A model generated the notes under the pieces. It ran no database searches. It was given only the letters and a program-made list of their open reading frames with translations, and was not told the origin of the DNA. Below are positions 34,440 through 47,342 of a DNA stretch of 64,000 nt, piece after piece; within the stretch, counting starts at the first letter, position 1, and each line of letters starts with the position of its first letter. A program made the translations under genes and the position numbers. Source of the DNA: Steromphala cineraria (Eukaryota; Mollusca; Gastropoda; Trochida; Trochidae); contig OU744730.1 in NCBI GenBank assembly GCA_916613615.1, forward strand, positions 4,061,582-4,125,581, given 5' to 3'.

Positions 34440-34735
34440 CACCTAATTAAACCTCACCTCACCTCACCTCACCTCACCTCACCTCATCTCATCTTATCTC
34501 AACCTCATCTCATCTCATCTCATCTCATCTCATCTCACCCCACCCCACCCACCCCACCCACCTCACCTCATCTCATCTCACCTAAAACCCACCCCACCCC
34601 ACCCCACCCCACCCCACCCCACCCCACCCCACCCACCTCACCTCACCTCACCTCATCTCACCTCACCTCACATCACCTCATCTCACCTCACCTCACCCCA
34701 CCCCACCCCACCTCACCTCACCTCATCTCTCTCCC
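34440..34735. repeat. Pentanucleotide microsatellite (CTCAC/CTCAT/CCCAC)n
   Basis: About 300 bp of five-base repeats in blocks: CCTCA, TCTCA, CCCCA, then mixed. Strongly strand-asymmetric, with almost no G on the plus strand. Confidence 0.95.
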
Positions 34736-35999
34736 GTTTAAGTATATAAAGTATACAAAGAGCAGCGTGTGAGAAATAAGAGATAAGCTTATTGGCATTA
34801 GGACATTTGTTGTATCTCGCACTTCATGATAATATTTCCACTGATCCTAATCGACTTTATTCAAGCCACGTATCTCGTTCAGTCCTTTATCAGATCGAAG
34901 CTAAAGGTGCAAGGTTGGGTTGCTTCATGCTGTGCGGTTCGTATATTTACACTGGAAATTATTGATAATATCTTTTATTACTAGTATATGATCAACGATG
35001 AAATACTTGATTTTATCAGTGAATTTAACTGTCTATCAGGCAACAGTGACGATATATCCTATTTTCATTATGACCAATGACGATATATCATATCGTCACT
35101 GGTCAGGTGCCGGAACTACTTTCAGTCATGTGAACAAATGGGAGTAACTTTCCAGTTTTAAAGTCATTTTAATTAAGCATTTCATTAAAAATCATATAAT
35201 ATATAGAATATTTAATGTAGTTTTCAAAATACCAGGTTTATTTCATCTCGTGACATGGGTAAAGTTGATATCATGCATTTACCGATGTAACGTTCACAAA
35301 GTTTTCGCCAGTCGCTCTTAATGTTTCATTGTTTTTTCTAACTGAACGTTTTTAATCAATCCAAAATGAACAATACACGCTTACGATATCCATTTGTTTC
35401 AATGATAATCCAACAATTCCTAATTTACCTTTAAAACCAAAATTCCTTCTAACACAAAACACTACAGACGGTTGCAGACATCTTTACCGGTACCTACATC
35501 GTTCAGACTGCAATCTGAATGCAGTTGACCGCGATCAGAATGCATCAAGAACTGCGATTTTCAGGTAACTAATTTTGCAAGGGTCTGTACCTGTAGGACC
35601 TTTGCAATAATGAAAATATCTATATGCCATTGTGTATGCTTTATAGAATATTACCGATATAACGTTTACCTCATTTTCATCCGTCTTACTGTTTTTGATA
35701 AATTATTATGACTATAACCATTTTCTTGGTCCACTCATAGAACCAATCATAATTCTGATAACACCTTAATGTTGCTGGGTACTTCCGTAAGGGACTTGAA
35801 ATCGACGAAAATCGGTGTTTGTTTTTGGAAAAAGCTGCGTTTTCACCCGTTAATGAAGCCTTTCCTTCATTTATGCACTGATTTCCTTTAATAGCGATGC
35901 ATTTCCCTAAATTACTTAAATGATTGACATATATTTGACATTAACATCATGATAATGTTTGTTTCAATGAATCTTAAAATAGTCCTATATATTTGCGGA
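34736..35999. other. Intergenic DNA, nothing recognised
   Basis: Includes a short duplicate of GACGATATATC near 35049 and 35080. No gene. Confidence 0.35.
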
Positions 36000-36240
36000 A
36001 CCTAATTCACAGGTCCAATTTACATATATATTGATGATGTAACCTATAACTTTAACTGTCATTCTAACTGCTTTCGGTATGTTACAAAATCACGTTTGGC
36101 GCTCGACATTGTTCGGTTTTCGATCGACTGCCCCTACATCTTGCTTGACTCAATATCGGAGTTAAGCGAGTATTATTGAGGCTAGTTAAACTTAGCCTTT
36201 CGCGACTTAATCTTTCAATTGTCAATATACATCGTAATGT
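36000..36240 (-). mobile_element. MITE family 3, diverged copy
   Basis: AATTCACAGGTCCAATTTAC, CATTCTAACTGCTTTCGGTA and CGGTTTTCGATCG follow the same order as 46600-46800 and the reverse complement of 3640-3990. Confidence 0.5.
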
Positions 36241-36267
36241 TTCTCAAATGGTACTTTTTAAGAAATG

Positions 36268-36425
36268 AATGTCATAATATAGTTGTCCACACGGTTATAA
36301 CCTGTTTGAAACTTGTAATATAAACTTATATAACTGTTGAGCTTGCGAAGTCAGTTATGCTAAAGTTTATATTACGAGTTTCAATCAGGTTATAACCGTG
36401 TGGACAACTATATTATGAAATTCAT
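36268..36425. repeat. Foldback element with about 60-bp arms
   Basis: TCATAATATAGTTGTCCACA then CGGTTATAACCTG pairs with CAGGTTATAACCGTGTGGAC then AACTATATTATGA. Inner arms GAAACTTGTAATATAAACTT and AAGTTTATATTACGAGTTTC also pair. It is highly preserved and so probably young. Confidence 0.9.
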
Positions 36426-37224
36426 TTTTTATAAATTCCAACTTTGTATTTAAAGCCAGAAGTTGTTTGTATATCATTCGAAATGCGATTCTGTAGTAAC
36501 TTATAGCTGCTTGTCGCACTGACCTAGATATCAGTTAGACCCAGGCGGATCTCTACCGGTTTCAAGCGCATGCAAAAATAGTTCATAACAAAAAAGGAAA
36601 ACATACACTTTTTAATTCTACAAATAATCCTTTATGAGTATCATGTAAATAACAATAAAATGTTTTGGGAAAAACTAAAAAAAAAATATGTAAAGTTTAA
36701 TTTAAATATTCCAAAATTAACAATTTGCACTCGCGTATTGATACTGTCCTGTATCGAGTGTAGAGTATCAGCTCTTTAGGTTCGACGTGCTTTGGTTGTT
36801 GGTTTGACAATGAGTGTTAACAAAGTTATTTAAAGTCCCTCAAGACATAATGCCAATAGCAGGCCCGCCGATGTTAGACACTGTCATTGACAATGACGAG
36901 TACATGTTTTCAAACACGGCAACATCGTTTTGATCATCGGGGGCCTCGAAACTGTCAATGAAGGCATTTGGTGTGCATGGAATGGGGTGCCTTGAAACAG
37001 TGTTGTCGCCAGTCAGGTCATTCAGAATGGAGCTTAACTCGTGCTTTTGAAATGATGTACATTACCTTGTTTAACTTCGCCCACTATCCTCATTTCTGTG
37101 GCCGGAGATGTACATGTACAACTTTATTTATTTGCAACTTAATGTTTATTCTTCAAACATCAAATAGGCCTACAGATTATTAGGGCGAGTGTTGCTAATG
37201 TAGCAGGAATGAAATTCCAATATT
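36426..37224. other. Intergenic DNA, nothing recognised
   Basis: No gene or matched repeat. Confidence 0.35.
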
Positions 37225-37325
37225 TCCATGTCCACGCGGGATTCGAACCCGGGACCTCTGGGTTGAGAGTCCTACGATCTACCTGTTCGGCCAAAGAGAT
37301 ATCCCTCCAGCCGAAGCCAGTAGGA
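37225..37325 (-). mobile_element. tRNA-derived SINE (family shared with 23533-23620)
   Basis: Minus strand: CTGGCTTCGGCTGGAGGG, A-box TGGCCGAACAGG, B-box GGGTTCGAATCCCG. Confidence 0.7.
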
Positions 37326-37851
37326 AGTAGTAGACCTCACCCTGTCACACTAATAAACAGAAAAATAATATTTGCAAAAAGTTAGTCTAAGTGATGACCA
37401 TCAACACTTGGGCCAGGCTGGAATGTGGCTGTAAGATCAGGAGAATCCCCGAGAAATGTAGTTCCGGTACGACATCGTATAAACTTCATTTACTGAAAGT
37501 TATTTTGTATAACCTGCAATTTAGGGTTCATTGAAATGTATACCGATCACATGACCTTGTTAGATCCAATAAGAATGGAGCATATTGTTTACATTTCAAA
37601 GTCTGAATTTATTCTGGAATAGCCGATACTTTTCGATCAATTGACACTATCATTCAAGCAGATTTGTATGCTAATGCGGCTATCAGTGCAAAGTTAGTAC
37701 TGTTGAACTTATATTCGAAATAAATTGATATTCATCGATTGTATATAATATATGATCATATGTTAACTAAATTATTCCTCTCACAAGGGCATATACAATC
37801 ACAATGTGCTACGCGATCCACATACAAATTAATAGTCCGTCAGCCAAACCT
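37326..37851. other. Intergenic DNA, nothing recognised
   Basis: No coding or repeat signal identified. Confidence 0.35.
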
Positions 37852-38064
37852 TAAAGGGATAGTATCACGTTTATAGGGGGAATATAAGGTGATGTCAATA
37901 AAACGCAAATAAATGGTTCCAATTGAAAGAAAGTGGATGATTGGTTTGTGTAATGAGATTGTTGACACAATAAATTGAAATAATACATTAAGCATTAACT
38001 TACAATTATCAGTGAAACATTGAAAACATAACATTTGTAAAAACGTTCTACTGCCCCTTTGAAA
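37852..38064 (-). mobile_element. MITE family 1, internally deleted copy
   Basis: Both termini are present (AAAGGGATAGTATCACGTTT and ACTGCCCCTTT), but about 150 bp of the interior is missing. Confidence 0.8.
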
Positions 38065-38626
38065 TAAGATGAAGTCGAAGCAAGTCTATTAAAGTCTCGA
38101 GAATTGATTTTATCTGAAAATAAACATTCAGTAACCTTTTCATTTTCCAATTGTTTTCTCAATTTTGGATTTATTGACTATATCATTTCAGAGTCAAATT
38201 TGTAGACTAAAAGATCAACAATGCATTTTGTTCGCAAGATGTAACAACTGAAGCGCATATAAAATCCCTGATTGTCAATCGTCATACGATGTGATATTAT
38301 ACAATGTTTGACTTCAAGTGAGATTGATACGATGATTTGTCGACCTTGGACGCGTGATATTTACCGAAGTAACTCTTATTCGACACTGAATTTAACATTT
38401 CAATATTGCACAGATATGGTCATGTTTTTAATTATTCTTCTCATACAAATATTACAATCATTTCGAGGTTAACACTAATTTCCTCTTTGGTATTGATCCG
38501 CATAATGTCATGCTTTTCAGCCAAACACCAGCCGTCTAATCTCATCTATTTATTTATGTATGTACTTTCATCGGACTATATTTGTATAATATATATCCTT
38601 GAATTCTAACATTCATAGTATCTCTG
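38065..38626. other. Intergenic DNA, nothing recognised
   Basis: No gene seen. Confidence 0.35.
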
Positions 38627-38990
38627 TTAAAGGAGCAGTAGCACGTTTTTAGGGGGAATATTAGTTGGTGTCAGGAAAATAAAATTCAATAGCTCCAATT
38701 GAAAAACAATGCATCTAAACTAAATAGAGCAGTAATAATTCAAATATATAATGTAAAGTTTGGCCATGCGATTCCTTTTACTTACGCAAAATGAATGAAA
38801 GGTGTTCACACAAAATGGCCGCCAATGGATTTTATTTGAATGTTCATACTTTGTTCTCTGACTATGGATGATTGGCTTGTGTAGTGAGTTTTTTGACACT
38901 TTCAAAATAATGCATTAAGCATTAACGTTCAATTATCTGTGAAAAAATTAAAATATAAAATTATCATAAAACGTGCTACTGCCCCTTTAA
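38627..38990 (-). mobile_element. MITE family 1, complete copy
   Basis: Both terminal repeats and all interior blocks, flanked by TA. Confidence 0.85.
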
Positions 38991-39049
38991 GACTTGCTCC
39001 ATATGTTATAATTGCTTATATTGTGGATGTATGTATAGTTAACTCGTTA

Positions 39050-39830
39050 ACTCCCCAGGGAGTTGAAATGTAATTATAATGTGTCATGTAGCCTAATATC
39101 CAATGATCGAGGTTAAACCAAATTGTTTTAGAGCAACACTCTCAGAGATAAATAAATGTGCCTCGTGTGTTATATGATCCCCAGGTAGTTGAAAGTATCA
39201 ATTATACGCAATGAAGAGTGATATACAATGATCGAGGTTAAGCTAACGTGTCATAGGGGATCTTCCAACGCAAAGCATAAAACGTCAGTTTTCGAACTAT
39301 CAGTTGTATGCCTTGCTGCCGACCCTTGCGTTTTAAGTGCTGATATCAGCGCCCCTACGTGAGATTGTTAGCAACCTCCAGTTACGTTGTGATTGGACTA
39401 TTGCTTTCTCTCATAGTTAACTAGCAATATAGAGAGCAAGCACAGAAAATTCAAGGGTCGGCAGCAAGGCATAAAACTGACAGTTTGGAAACTGAAGTTT
39501 TAGGCTTTGCGTAGGAAGATGGTCATAAGGCAGTACTCTCTGAGATAAAAAAAATAAGGGTTTATAGTGTTTTGTATGATTTCCAAGGAGTTGAATTTCA
39601 AAAATAATATGTAATGGAGACTGATATACCGATGATCGAGGTAAATTCAACGTGCCTTAGAGAAATGTTCTCTGAGCTTAGCGCACGTACCTCATGTATT
39701 GTATGATTCACAGGGAGTTGAAATTTAATAATAATGTACAATGAAGACTGGTATTGATTTTAATGATACTGGTAAAACATGCCTTTGAGCAATACTCACT
39801 AAGCTAATTTTAACATAAATGATGAGTTTA
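39050..39830 (+). repeat. ~128-bp tandem repeat, 4 units, one interrupted
   Basis: CCAGGGAGTTGAAAT, AATGATCGAGGTTAA and ACTCTCWGAGATAAA recur with anchors at about 39055, 39182, 39584 and 39711. Removing the 272-bp insertion (element plus one target copy) restores even spacing. Confidence 0.75.
39259..39521. mobile_element. Long-TIR foldback transposon with 9-bp target duplication
   Basis: GATCTTCCAACGCAAAGC...GCCTTGCTGCCGACCCTTG is inverted as CAAGGGTCGGCAGCAAGGC...GCTTTGCGTAGGAAGAT (arms about 75 bp). GTCATAGGG and GTCATAAGG flank the insert, a 9-bp duplication with one change, suggesting a Mutator-like non-autonomous element. Confidence 0.75.
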
Positions 39831-40094
39831 AACTCAAATAGTATATCACTGTCCTTTTGACTTCCCTAAATTATCCATGTACGTGATGTGCATCGGAGTT
39901 TGCAAGCCATTTGATATCAGCTTGGACAAAACGAAGTCTGGCTAGGCCGTTGCAGTCAACATTCAACATGTAAGTCTAATTTAATAGCTGTTGGATGTTA
40001 TTCATTTAAGTTTATGAATTATGTCATTATCGGAACCTACCGTTGTAAACGTTAAAATAAAAGCAAAATCGAGTCGTTAAGGGGGATTTGTTGT

Positions 40095-40265
40095 TATCCA
40101 CGATGTATAGTGACAGTAGGAAGATTTGAAGTCGCGATTGTGATCGAAAACCGGACAATGACGCGCGTCATTCAATCAAATGTTATTTTACAAACTTATT
40201 CAAAGCATTCATAATAACAGTTACGGGTTGATATTGTTTAAGAGGTTATATAGCTCTATCCATAT
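40095..40265 (+). mobile_element. MITE family 3, interior fragment
   Basis: GAAGTCGCGATTGTGATCG, AAAACCGGACAATGACGCGC and the following TCATTCAATCAAATG match 3675-3790. Termini not found. Confidence 0.55.
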
Positions 40266-40771
40266 AAACCTGACGTGACATTTTTCCTTCCACGAACACA
40301 TATGACTGTTTTACGATTTTCAGAGTGTTTTTACGAGCGTCTGTAGATGTTTGGATTCAAGATAATGAAAACTAGCTTTCTATGGGCCAGCGCTTGTTAT
40401 TTTAAAACAAAGTGCTTGATATTTTCTTAGATGTATATTAGTTTAATACCAAATGTGTTACCGTCATTGGGCTGAACATCTCTTACCTAGCAAGTATCTA
40501 GCAAATACTGCTGACGGTCATATTAGTGTGCATACCTTTATGGAGATAGAGAAATGGATTCGTTCACCTTACTGAACAGTTTACTTTCGTGTCAGAACTG
40601 TCATAGAATATAAAAACATTGGATTGCATTGTTAACAGTTCTTTTTGTGTTTTTTTTTTCGTTTTGCGAACGAACTTTGTGTACCTTTTAAGAAAAGGGG
40701 ACTGACCCTTTAAGACATACTGAGAAAAATGAAAGAATATGCAAAGCGAAGTCCTTGATGTATAGAAGCGC

Positions 40772-41145
40772 CCTTAAAATTGCCCTGATTCAGTAAAATA
40801 ACCTCGAAAATTGCCCTGATTCAGTAAAGTAACCTTGAAAATTGCCCTGATTCAGTAAAGTTACCTTGAAAATTGCCCTGATTCAGTAAAGTAACCCCTA
40901 AAATTGCCCTGATTCAGTAAAATAACCTCTAAAATTGCCCTGATTCAGTAAAGTAACCTCTAAAATTGCCCTGATTCAGTAAAGTAACCTTGAAAATTGC
41001 CCTGATTCAGTAAAGTAACCTCTAAGATTCAGTAAAGTAACCTTTAAAATTGCCCTGATTCAGTAAAGTAACCTCGGAAATTGCCCTGATTCAGTAAAGT
41101 AACCTCGAAAATTGCCCTGATTCAGTAAAGTAACCTTGAAAAATC
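40772..41145 (+). repeat. 31-bp tandem repeat (about 12 units)
   Basis: AAATTGCCCTGATTCAGTAA then AGTAACCTCT recurs every 31 bp, with one unit shortened by an internal deletion near 41022. Units differ only in the last few bases. Confidence 0.95.
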
Positions 41146-41199
41146 TATGAAAGCCGAGAGGAGCAATTTGATTTCGTGCTCATGATTGACATCGAACCC

Positions 41200-41330
41200 G
41201 CGAAATCGTGAACAATTTTAAAACTAGATGGCCAAATTGTGATATAAGAGTGACACGAAACTGCGAAAAAGTAACACGAAATCGCGAAACAGCGACACGA
41301 AACTGCGCGAAGTCGCGAAACAGAAGCAAA
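41200..41330 (+). repeat. Short 21-bp repeat block
   Basis: ACACGAAACTGCGAAAAAGT, ACACGAAATCGCGAAACAG, ACACGAAACTGCGCG are successive imperfect copies. Forward and reverse open frames over it are repeat-driven. Confidence 0.55.
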
Positions 41331-41763
41331 GCGAGGTACGGGCTTTCCTGTCGACGATTTGCACGAAATCAAAATGGCCGCTCTCGACCGTCATTTAAAT
41401 CGGATAACTACATTATCTGTTTGTTGTGAGATAATTCTTGTTTTTTTTTCTAAAAAGCATTTTGTAGAAAAGTACCTTCTTTTGCTGAACATTATAATTT
41501 TAAAGCTGAACAGAATTCCGACATTATTCTGATATAATATACATATTTTTTTGATAATTTGACAATGAACTGCTAATGGTGACTGATTACTCTAACGTTA
41601 TTTGAAAACATATTTAGAAATATAGACGGAGATTATAAGTGATTCTTACATCAGTATTTCTTTAAAATCATATTCAAGAAAATATTACAATATGAAATGC
41701 AGAGTCACCCTGCGTAGACATCTTTCAATAGACTATAAACTATGTACTTATGGTCTAATATTT

Positions 41764-42134
41764 GAAAGGGGCAGTAGCACGTTTTTTGATAATTTTACAT
41801 TTTACAATTTTCACTGATAATAATAAGGCTTTGATTAATGTATTATTTTGATAGCGTCAAAAATTTCATAACACAAACCATTCATCCATACATTGTAGTC
41901 AGAGGATAAAGTATGAAGATTTACCTAAAATCCATGGGCGGCCATTTTGTATGTACACCTTTAATTAATTTTTTGTGAGAAAAGGGAATCACATGGCTAA
42001 ACTTTACGTTATATATTTAAACTATTACTGCTCCATTTAGTTTAGATGCATTATCTTTCAATTGGAACCATTAATTTTCATTTTCCTGACATCACCTTTT
42101 ATTCCCCCTTAAAAGGTGCTACTGCCCCTTGAAG
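41764..42134 (+). mobile_element. MITE family 1, complete copy
   Basis: Termini GAAAGGGGCAGTAGCACG and GTGCTACTGCCCCTTGAAG with the full interior. Here GA rather than TA flanks both ends, so the target or the edges differ. Confidence 0.85.
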
Positions 42135-44472
42135 CTATATAGTCAAAGTCATAGTTATTAGAAGGTTTAACATGCATATCCAGGCATCATGTAAATGCAT
42201 ATTTATCAAGCTCTTAATAACTATCATCGTCATGATAGCTCTTGGAGATATGTTTTGAATTCAAATCCACTTAGAGGGTATTTTTTCATATCAAAGCAAA
42301 ATAAATTTGGATGCAAACAAAATATGTCACTGTTACCTTCATAGCGATAGATTTTCAGTAAGCCAATTTGAAAAAGTTAAAATTAAATGTTGAGAAGAAA
42401 TCCGTAAATAAAGGCATTCATACTTCACCGTTCAAAACAGATCTATATATCGTCCTCATTCATTGAAAATATTAAAGTTTGACATTTTTCATTTTTAATA
42501 TCTGGTGAATGAGAACGGATGTCTGCATTCCGTAAGTTGTTAAGTATTAACAGTTGCATTGCTTCAAAGGATAGTTCACGTTTCTTTAAAATTTAAATTT
42601 TAAATTTTGTTGATAAGACTTCAGATTTTGTAGAATGATTATTGTGTATAATAATAATAATAAGTAGGAACTTTTTAAACGTTGATATTTCTAAGCCTTC
42701 TAAGACTTAAGTCGATAAAGCTGGCATTTCTATAAAACACCAGCAAGAAACTGCGGGGATTTCACAGCGATAAAAACATTCTCAATGTATAATTCTCAAC
42801 GTGGCACAGGAAAGTTCATTCTTAGTGAATCTTAGACTAGGTATTCTTAACTAATTTAATTGTTCCAATTTTTTAAAAGAACATATAAAAAAGTCCTTAA
42901 CAAAATATATTTTCAGCCCAAATCTGAGGTAACTAGACTTGCCAATATTTTCTAGACTTAAGAAGGCTCCTTTTATGCTATAGGGTCTGGATATCAGACT
43001 AACTGCGCCTCTGGAATGAGGCTTAGTTCTGAAATGACGTAATCAAAGCTGACGTTTCCTTTAACTATTGTTAACTATGAACACAGCTGTGAACATTTAG
43101 AGGGTAGCAATTATTAGACAGTGAGTATTGTATAGTTACTATAATATGAGGAACCAAATACTATAGAACTATTTTGTCGATATTGATTATTAAAAAAGAT
43201 AATCTTTTGCCTTGTTCCTTGATTTTGAGTCTATATTTTACAATCCAAAGAGTTTTCGGTAATATGTGTTCGCTTGATAGCTTTTCCAACAAAAGATTCA
43301 AACCGCATGAAAAGTAACTTTTTAATGCCAATTCTTGTTTTTTTTGGTTGCAATTGCCAATTATGGTCATCCTCATGGTTAAACTCTGTACAACTGAAAT
43401 TGAAACTAACAAATAACGTTATCATATTGGAAATGAAAGGAAAGAAGAATAATCCTGTAAATGCAAACATTTTATTATTTAAACAGTACACCTATAGATG
43501 CAGCATTAATGTTTTTAAACCAAAGTTAGAGTATGTGAAAAATGAAATTTGTTTTTCTATCGACAGAAACTGAAGAAACGTTTATCAAATATTGGTCATC
43601 TCTCCACTTATTGTTTAGAAATAGTCCTGTTCTGCTGAAGTCATGAGATTATCAGCCACCTATGGATCTATGTTATGTTGTTTATTAAGGATTGTTTAAC
43701 AAAGTTTTTCCTAATTGTTTTAAAAAAATCTGTCACCAATGTCAAGAGATTGTGGTTTGTTACACGAAACAATACAAAGTTGAATCAAAATTGAGAACTT
43801 CATAAACTAAAACGGCCGAAGATTTAATTTCGTTTTCGCAACCATTGACACCAATGCAATCACATTGCGCCTTAACCGGAATCCGCATTTTCGGAATAAC
43901 CCTAATTAGCATTTTACACGACGTTCAAAATGTCCGCCGTTTGCGAGACTCGGAGCGAAGAAGCTTGAGGACTCGTAGTTATTAAAATGCAGCCTTTCCG
44001 GTTAATGTATGGATTGTGTTAGGAAGAGGAATGTATTTAATTGTTACAAACGCAGTTTCGAAGGGATAAGATATCTTATATCTGTCTTTGCAACTGAACG
44101 TAACTCGCAACTGTCAAAACAGGACTATTTCGTCAGGTGATTGTGACGTCACAAGGAATGAGTGCACATGGTATGGTTGCAAATTTTTCTGCATTCATCG
44201 AGAAATGGTAGCAGTTTTTTGAACGCTCTCGTCCAATCAGAATCGCGGAAAATAGTGTAACAAAACCATTTTGTAATTATTGTATAATGTTTATTTTGCC
44301 TGTAACACAAAATATGGAAAAAAGCCAATTATGACCATACCACCGTTTAACTGAAACTCAATATCAAAATATATTATTTTGAAAATAACATATTTGATAC
44401 AATGTCTTCACATCTTGGCCCAGGAATAGGTTGAAGAAAAATGTTTGCTTGAATAATGTAGTCGCTAGTCAT
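42135..44472. other. Intergenic DNA, nothing recognised
   Basis: The longest stretch without a matched repeat family. Frames of 80-100 codons on both strands around 43160-43573 have no family character and overlap one another. Confidence 0.35.
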
Positions 44473-44834
44473 TAAAGGGGCAGTAGCACGTTTTTTTGGG
44501 GGATACAAGGTGATGTCAGGAAAATGAAAATAATTGGTTCCAATTGAAAGTCAATGTATTTAAACTAAATGAAGCAGTAATAATTCAAATATATAATGTT
44601 AAGTTTAGTCATGCGATTCCTTTTTCTTACACAAAAAGAATTTAAGGTGTTCACACAAAATGGCCGCCAATGGATTTATGTGAATCTTCATACTTTGTCC
44701 TCTGACTATGGATGATTGGCTCGTGTATTGAGATTTTTGACATTGTCAAAATAATACAGTAAGCAGTATCTTACAATTGTCAGTGAAAAACTTAAAATAT
44801 AAAATTATCAATAAACGTGCTACTGCCCCTTTAA
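44473..44834 (-). mobile_element. MITE family 1, complete copy
   Basis: Both terminal repeats and all interior blocks, flanked by TA. Confidence 0.85.
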
Positions 44835-45817
44835 AATGATGATTTAATCATATACTACCAATAGTTCGTGACTATTTTGTTGATTACGCGATATTGAACT
44901 AAATATCTCTCTCTCAAGGTCATTATAGAGTGTATAATTTTCAATTTAAATGCTTTCAATGCCTACAGATTATTAATTACCAATTGTCATTCATAAGGAG
45001 TATTTACAAACATAATTGTTTTAATATCAATGACAGAACGTCTACAAAATATCAATGAGCTTGTCAATCATAATAAGAGTTGCCTTGCGTATTGTTTAGA
45101 AATAGGTGTATTGTTATGATGATTGTATATGAACGGAGAAAGAAAATTTACATTATGGTTTAGCTCAATTCTTTCATAGAAATAAAACATGATTATTCTC
45201 TTTTACAAATAAGACTGCATGTATGAAACAAATTGATTTTCGAAAAGCTTTTTCAATTTCAACAGTTTCTTTGTCATATATATGGTATCCGAATTAGATT
45301 ATTCATACAGTTATTATATACTACTCAAAATAAGTTAAGGAAAACTCAAATTGTATTATCATTTGTACCAACTTTAAAGGTCAGCAGTTCAAAGAGAAAT
45401 GTTTTCTTCATACCAATATGCATCCCTGACACTGGGCTACTGAGTTTTAAACTTGAAAGAACTTTTTGAAAATTTAATTAATTTTGGAACTTTAACTTTT
45501 AAATCACATTTTTCCAGAAGGCAAATGTTATGAAAAATGTATACACGCTATCAAATGAAGCAGTGCATTTTATACAGATATAAGTAAATGATAAAATTTC
45601 TACTCATTTGCCTTTTAAACGGCATTTGTTCTAACTTTGCATAGCATTTTGAAATTACGGGAAATGAGCCTGCACATGTATATAACGTGAAAGTGTTCCG
45701 TTTTTCATTACATATTGCTTTGCATTGATACCAACATAAATTGCATAAATAAAATCAAATAATCTTTCCCAAAATGGAAAATATATGATAACTACTAGTT
45801 TTTATCGAAAATCTTTA
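44835..45817. other. Intergenic DNA, nothing recognised
   Basis: No gene found. Confidence 0.35.
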
Positions 45818-45819
45818 AA

Positions 45820-46592
45820 GATGCTGTATCATACTTGCAAGCGGTTCAGGGTGAAACTTAGCAATTGAGAAATGAAATACATCACTTTGTAGAAAAATCT
45901 TTCGTCGAAATTTTGATATCATATTTAGATTGTTTAATCAACAATAACATACTTATTTCGACGCTTCAAGCACAGTACCCCTCCTGGAAAGGGCATGTCA
46001 TTTTGCGAACCCGCTTTCGGTGACGTAATCATTATGCTTGTAGGATGTAAACCGTGTCTCAACTACCGTAATTGCGTTCGATGGGTATCAACTTTGACAA
46101 CAACGAATACCTAATTTATTAATAAAAAATCACAAAAACTCTTGTATATGTTTGTATTGTTATGTACATTATCATATATATATAAATGTGACTCATTTTA
46201 GACATTCTTGTGTCTCATAGGCCTTTTGGCCGGGTGGTACGCCTTTTTTAACATGTTTGTTACAACGTCCGAATCAGACCATGTACCACGTGACACATTA
46301 ATAAAATATTTTTCTTCTTCTTCTTCTTCTCCTAATTTGGAGAAAAAAATATAAAATCTAGTAGAGCGCGACAAAGACGGTTTTCAAGCGTATATTTAGA
46401 AACAGGAAGTTGTGAAATGGCCACACTTGATTCGCCCTTATGTCGACTGCCGTTTCGGTATTTTTTGGTAAATTATCTCCTATTTGATGAATTTTGGTCC
46501 GATTTCCTCAAGGTTGGTCGCTAAATGTTTCTAAAAATACAACGTATACATTAAAAATATTTTACAAAATGTTGCAAGTATGATTTAGCATC
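45820..46592 (+). mobile_element. TIR element family C, complete copy
   Basis: Termini GATGCTGTATCATACTTGCA and TGCAAGTATGATTTAGCATC are inverted. The interior has GAACCCGCTTTCGGTGACGT, CAACGAATACCTAATT, a retroposon-like tail at 46165-46325 and TCGGTATTTTTTGGT. Copies at 51080-52400 and 53715-54052 confirm a family. Confidence 0.7.
46165..46328 (+). mobile_element. Retroposon tail with (TTC)n, inside family C
   Basis: CATAGGCCTTTTGGCCGGGT, AATAAAATATTT and then TTCTTCTTCTTCTTCTTC form a truncated non-LTR-like end. The other family C copies lack it, so it is a secondary insertion. Confidence 0.5.
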
Positions 46593-46599
46593 GACACAA

Positions 46600-46872
46600 C
46601 AGTCATATATATTCGCTGGCCAAATTCACACGTCCAATTAAAACTAGTTATATAACCTATCAAACACTATCACCGTCGTTCTCACTGCTTCAAATAAGTT
46701 TCCAAAATTACATTTGACTGATTGACGCGCGTCAGTGTCCGATTTTCGATCATAACCACGACTTCAAACCATCCTGTTGTCACTCTACGAAGCCGATAAG
46801 CTTTAAAATAATTATTTCCTGTAACCGTCAATATTTCTTGATCAGATGACACTTGATTAAGCTATGTACAGA
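46600..46872 (-). mobile_element. MITE family 3 copy
   Basis: Reverse complement keeps TTTTAAAGCTTATCG, GAAGTCGTGGTTATGATCG, CGGACACTGACGCGCGTCA and TCAGTCAAATG, collinear with 3590-3790. Confidence 0.6.
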
Positions 46873-47024
46873 TGCATGTCGAAAGTTTGTTCACTTACTT
46901 GCCAATGTCAATGCAAATATAATGACCTTGATGATGTTCTCTATGTTTTCTATTTCAAAAGTGATGATTCAATGAATCAAACCAACATAATATTTTTCTA
47001 TACCTCACTATGAAATATTACACT

Positions 47025-47342
47025 TTAAAGCAGTAACACTCTTTTTTTTTAATTTTTCAATTTTCACTGATAATTGTCAAAAATATTATTACATAAACCA
47101 ATCATCCATAGTCAGTGTACAAATGATAAAGACTCACATAATGTCCATTGGCGGTCATTTTTGTGTGAACACCTTTAATTTATTTTGTATATAAAAAAAG
47201 GAATCGCATGGCTGAACTTTACATCGTATGTTTGATTTATTACTGCTTCATTAATTTAAAATACATTTTCTTTCAATTGGAAAGATGTATTTTTTTACTA
47301 ATATAACCTTATATTACCCCTGCGTGTAACTTGTCCTCTAAA
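47025..47342 (+). mobile_element. MITE family 1, old diverged copy
   Basis: Termini decayed (AAAGCAGTAACACTC) but TTTCACTGATAATTGT, CCATTGGCGG and TTTCAATTGGAA remain in order. Confidence 0.7.

Noticed and set aside
43161..43573. Overlapping 83-99 codon frames on both strands
   Set aside because: Mutually overlapping, AT-driven composition, no domain, no splice context.
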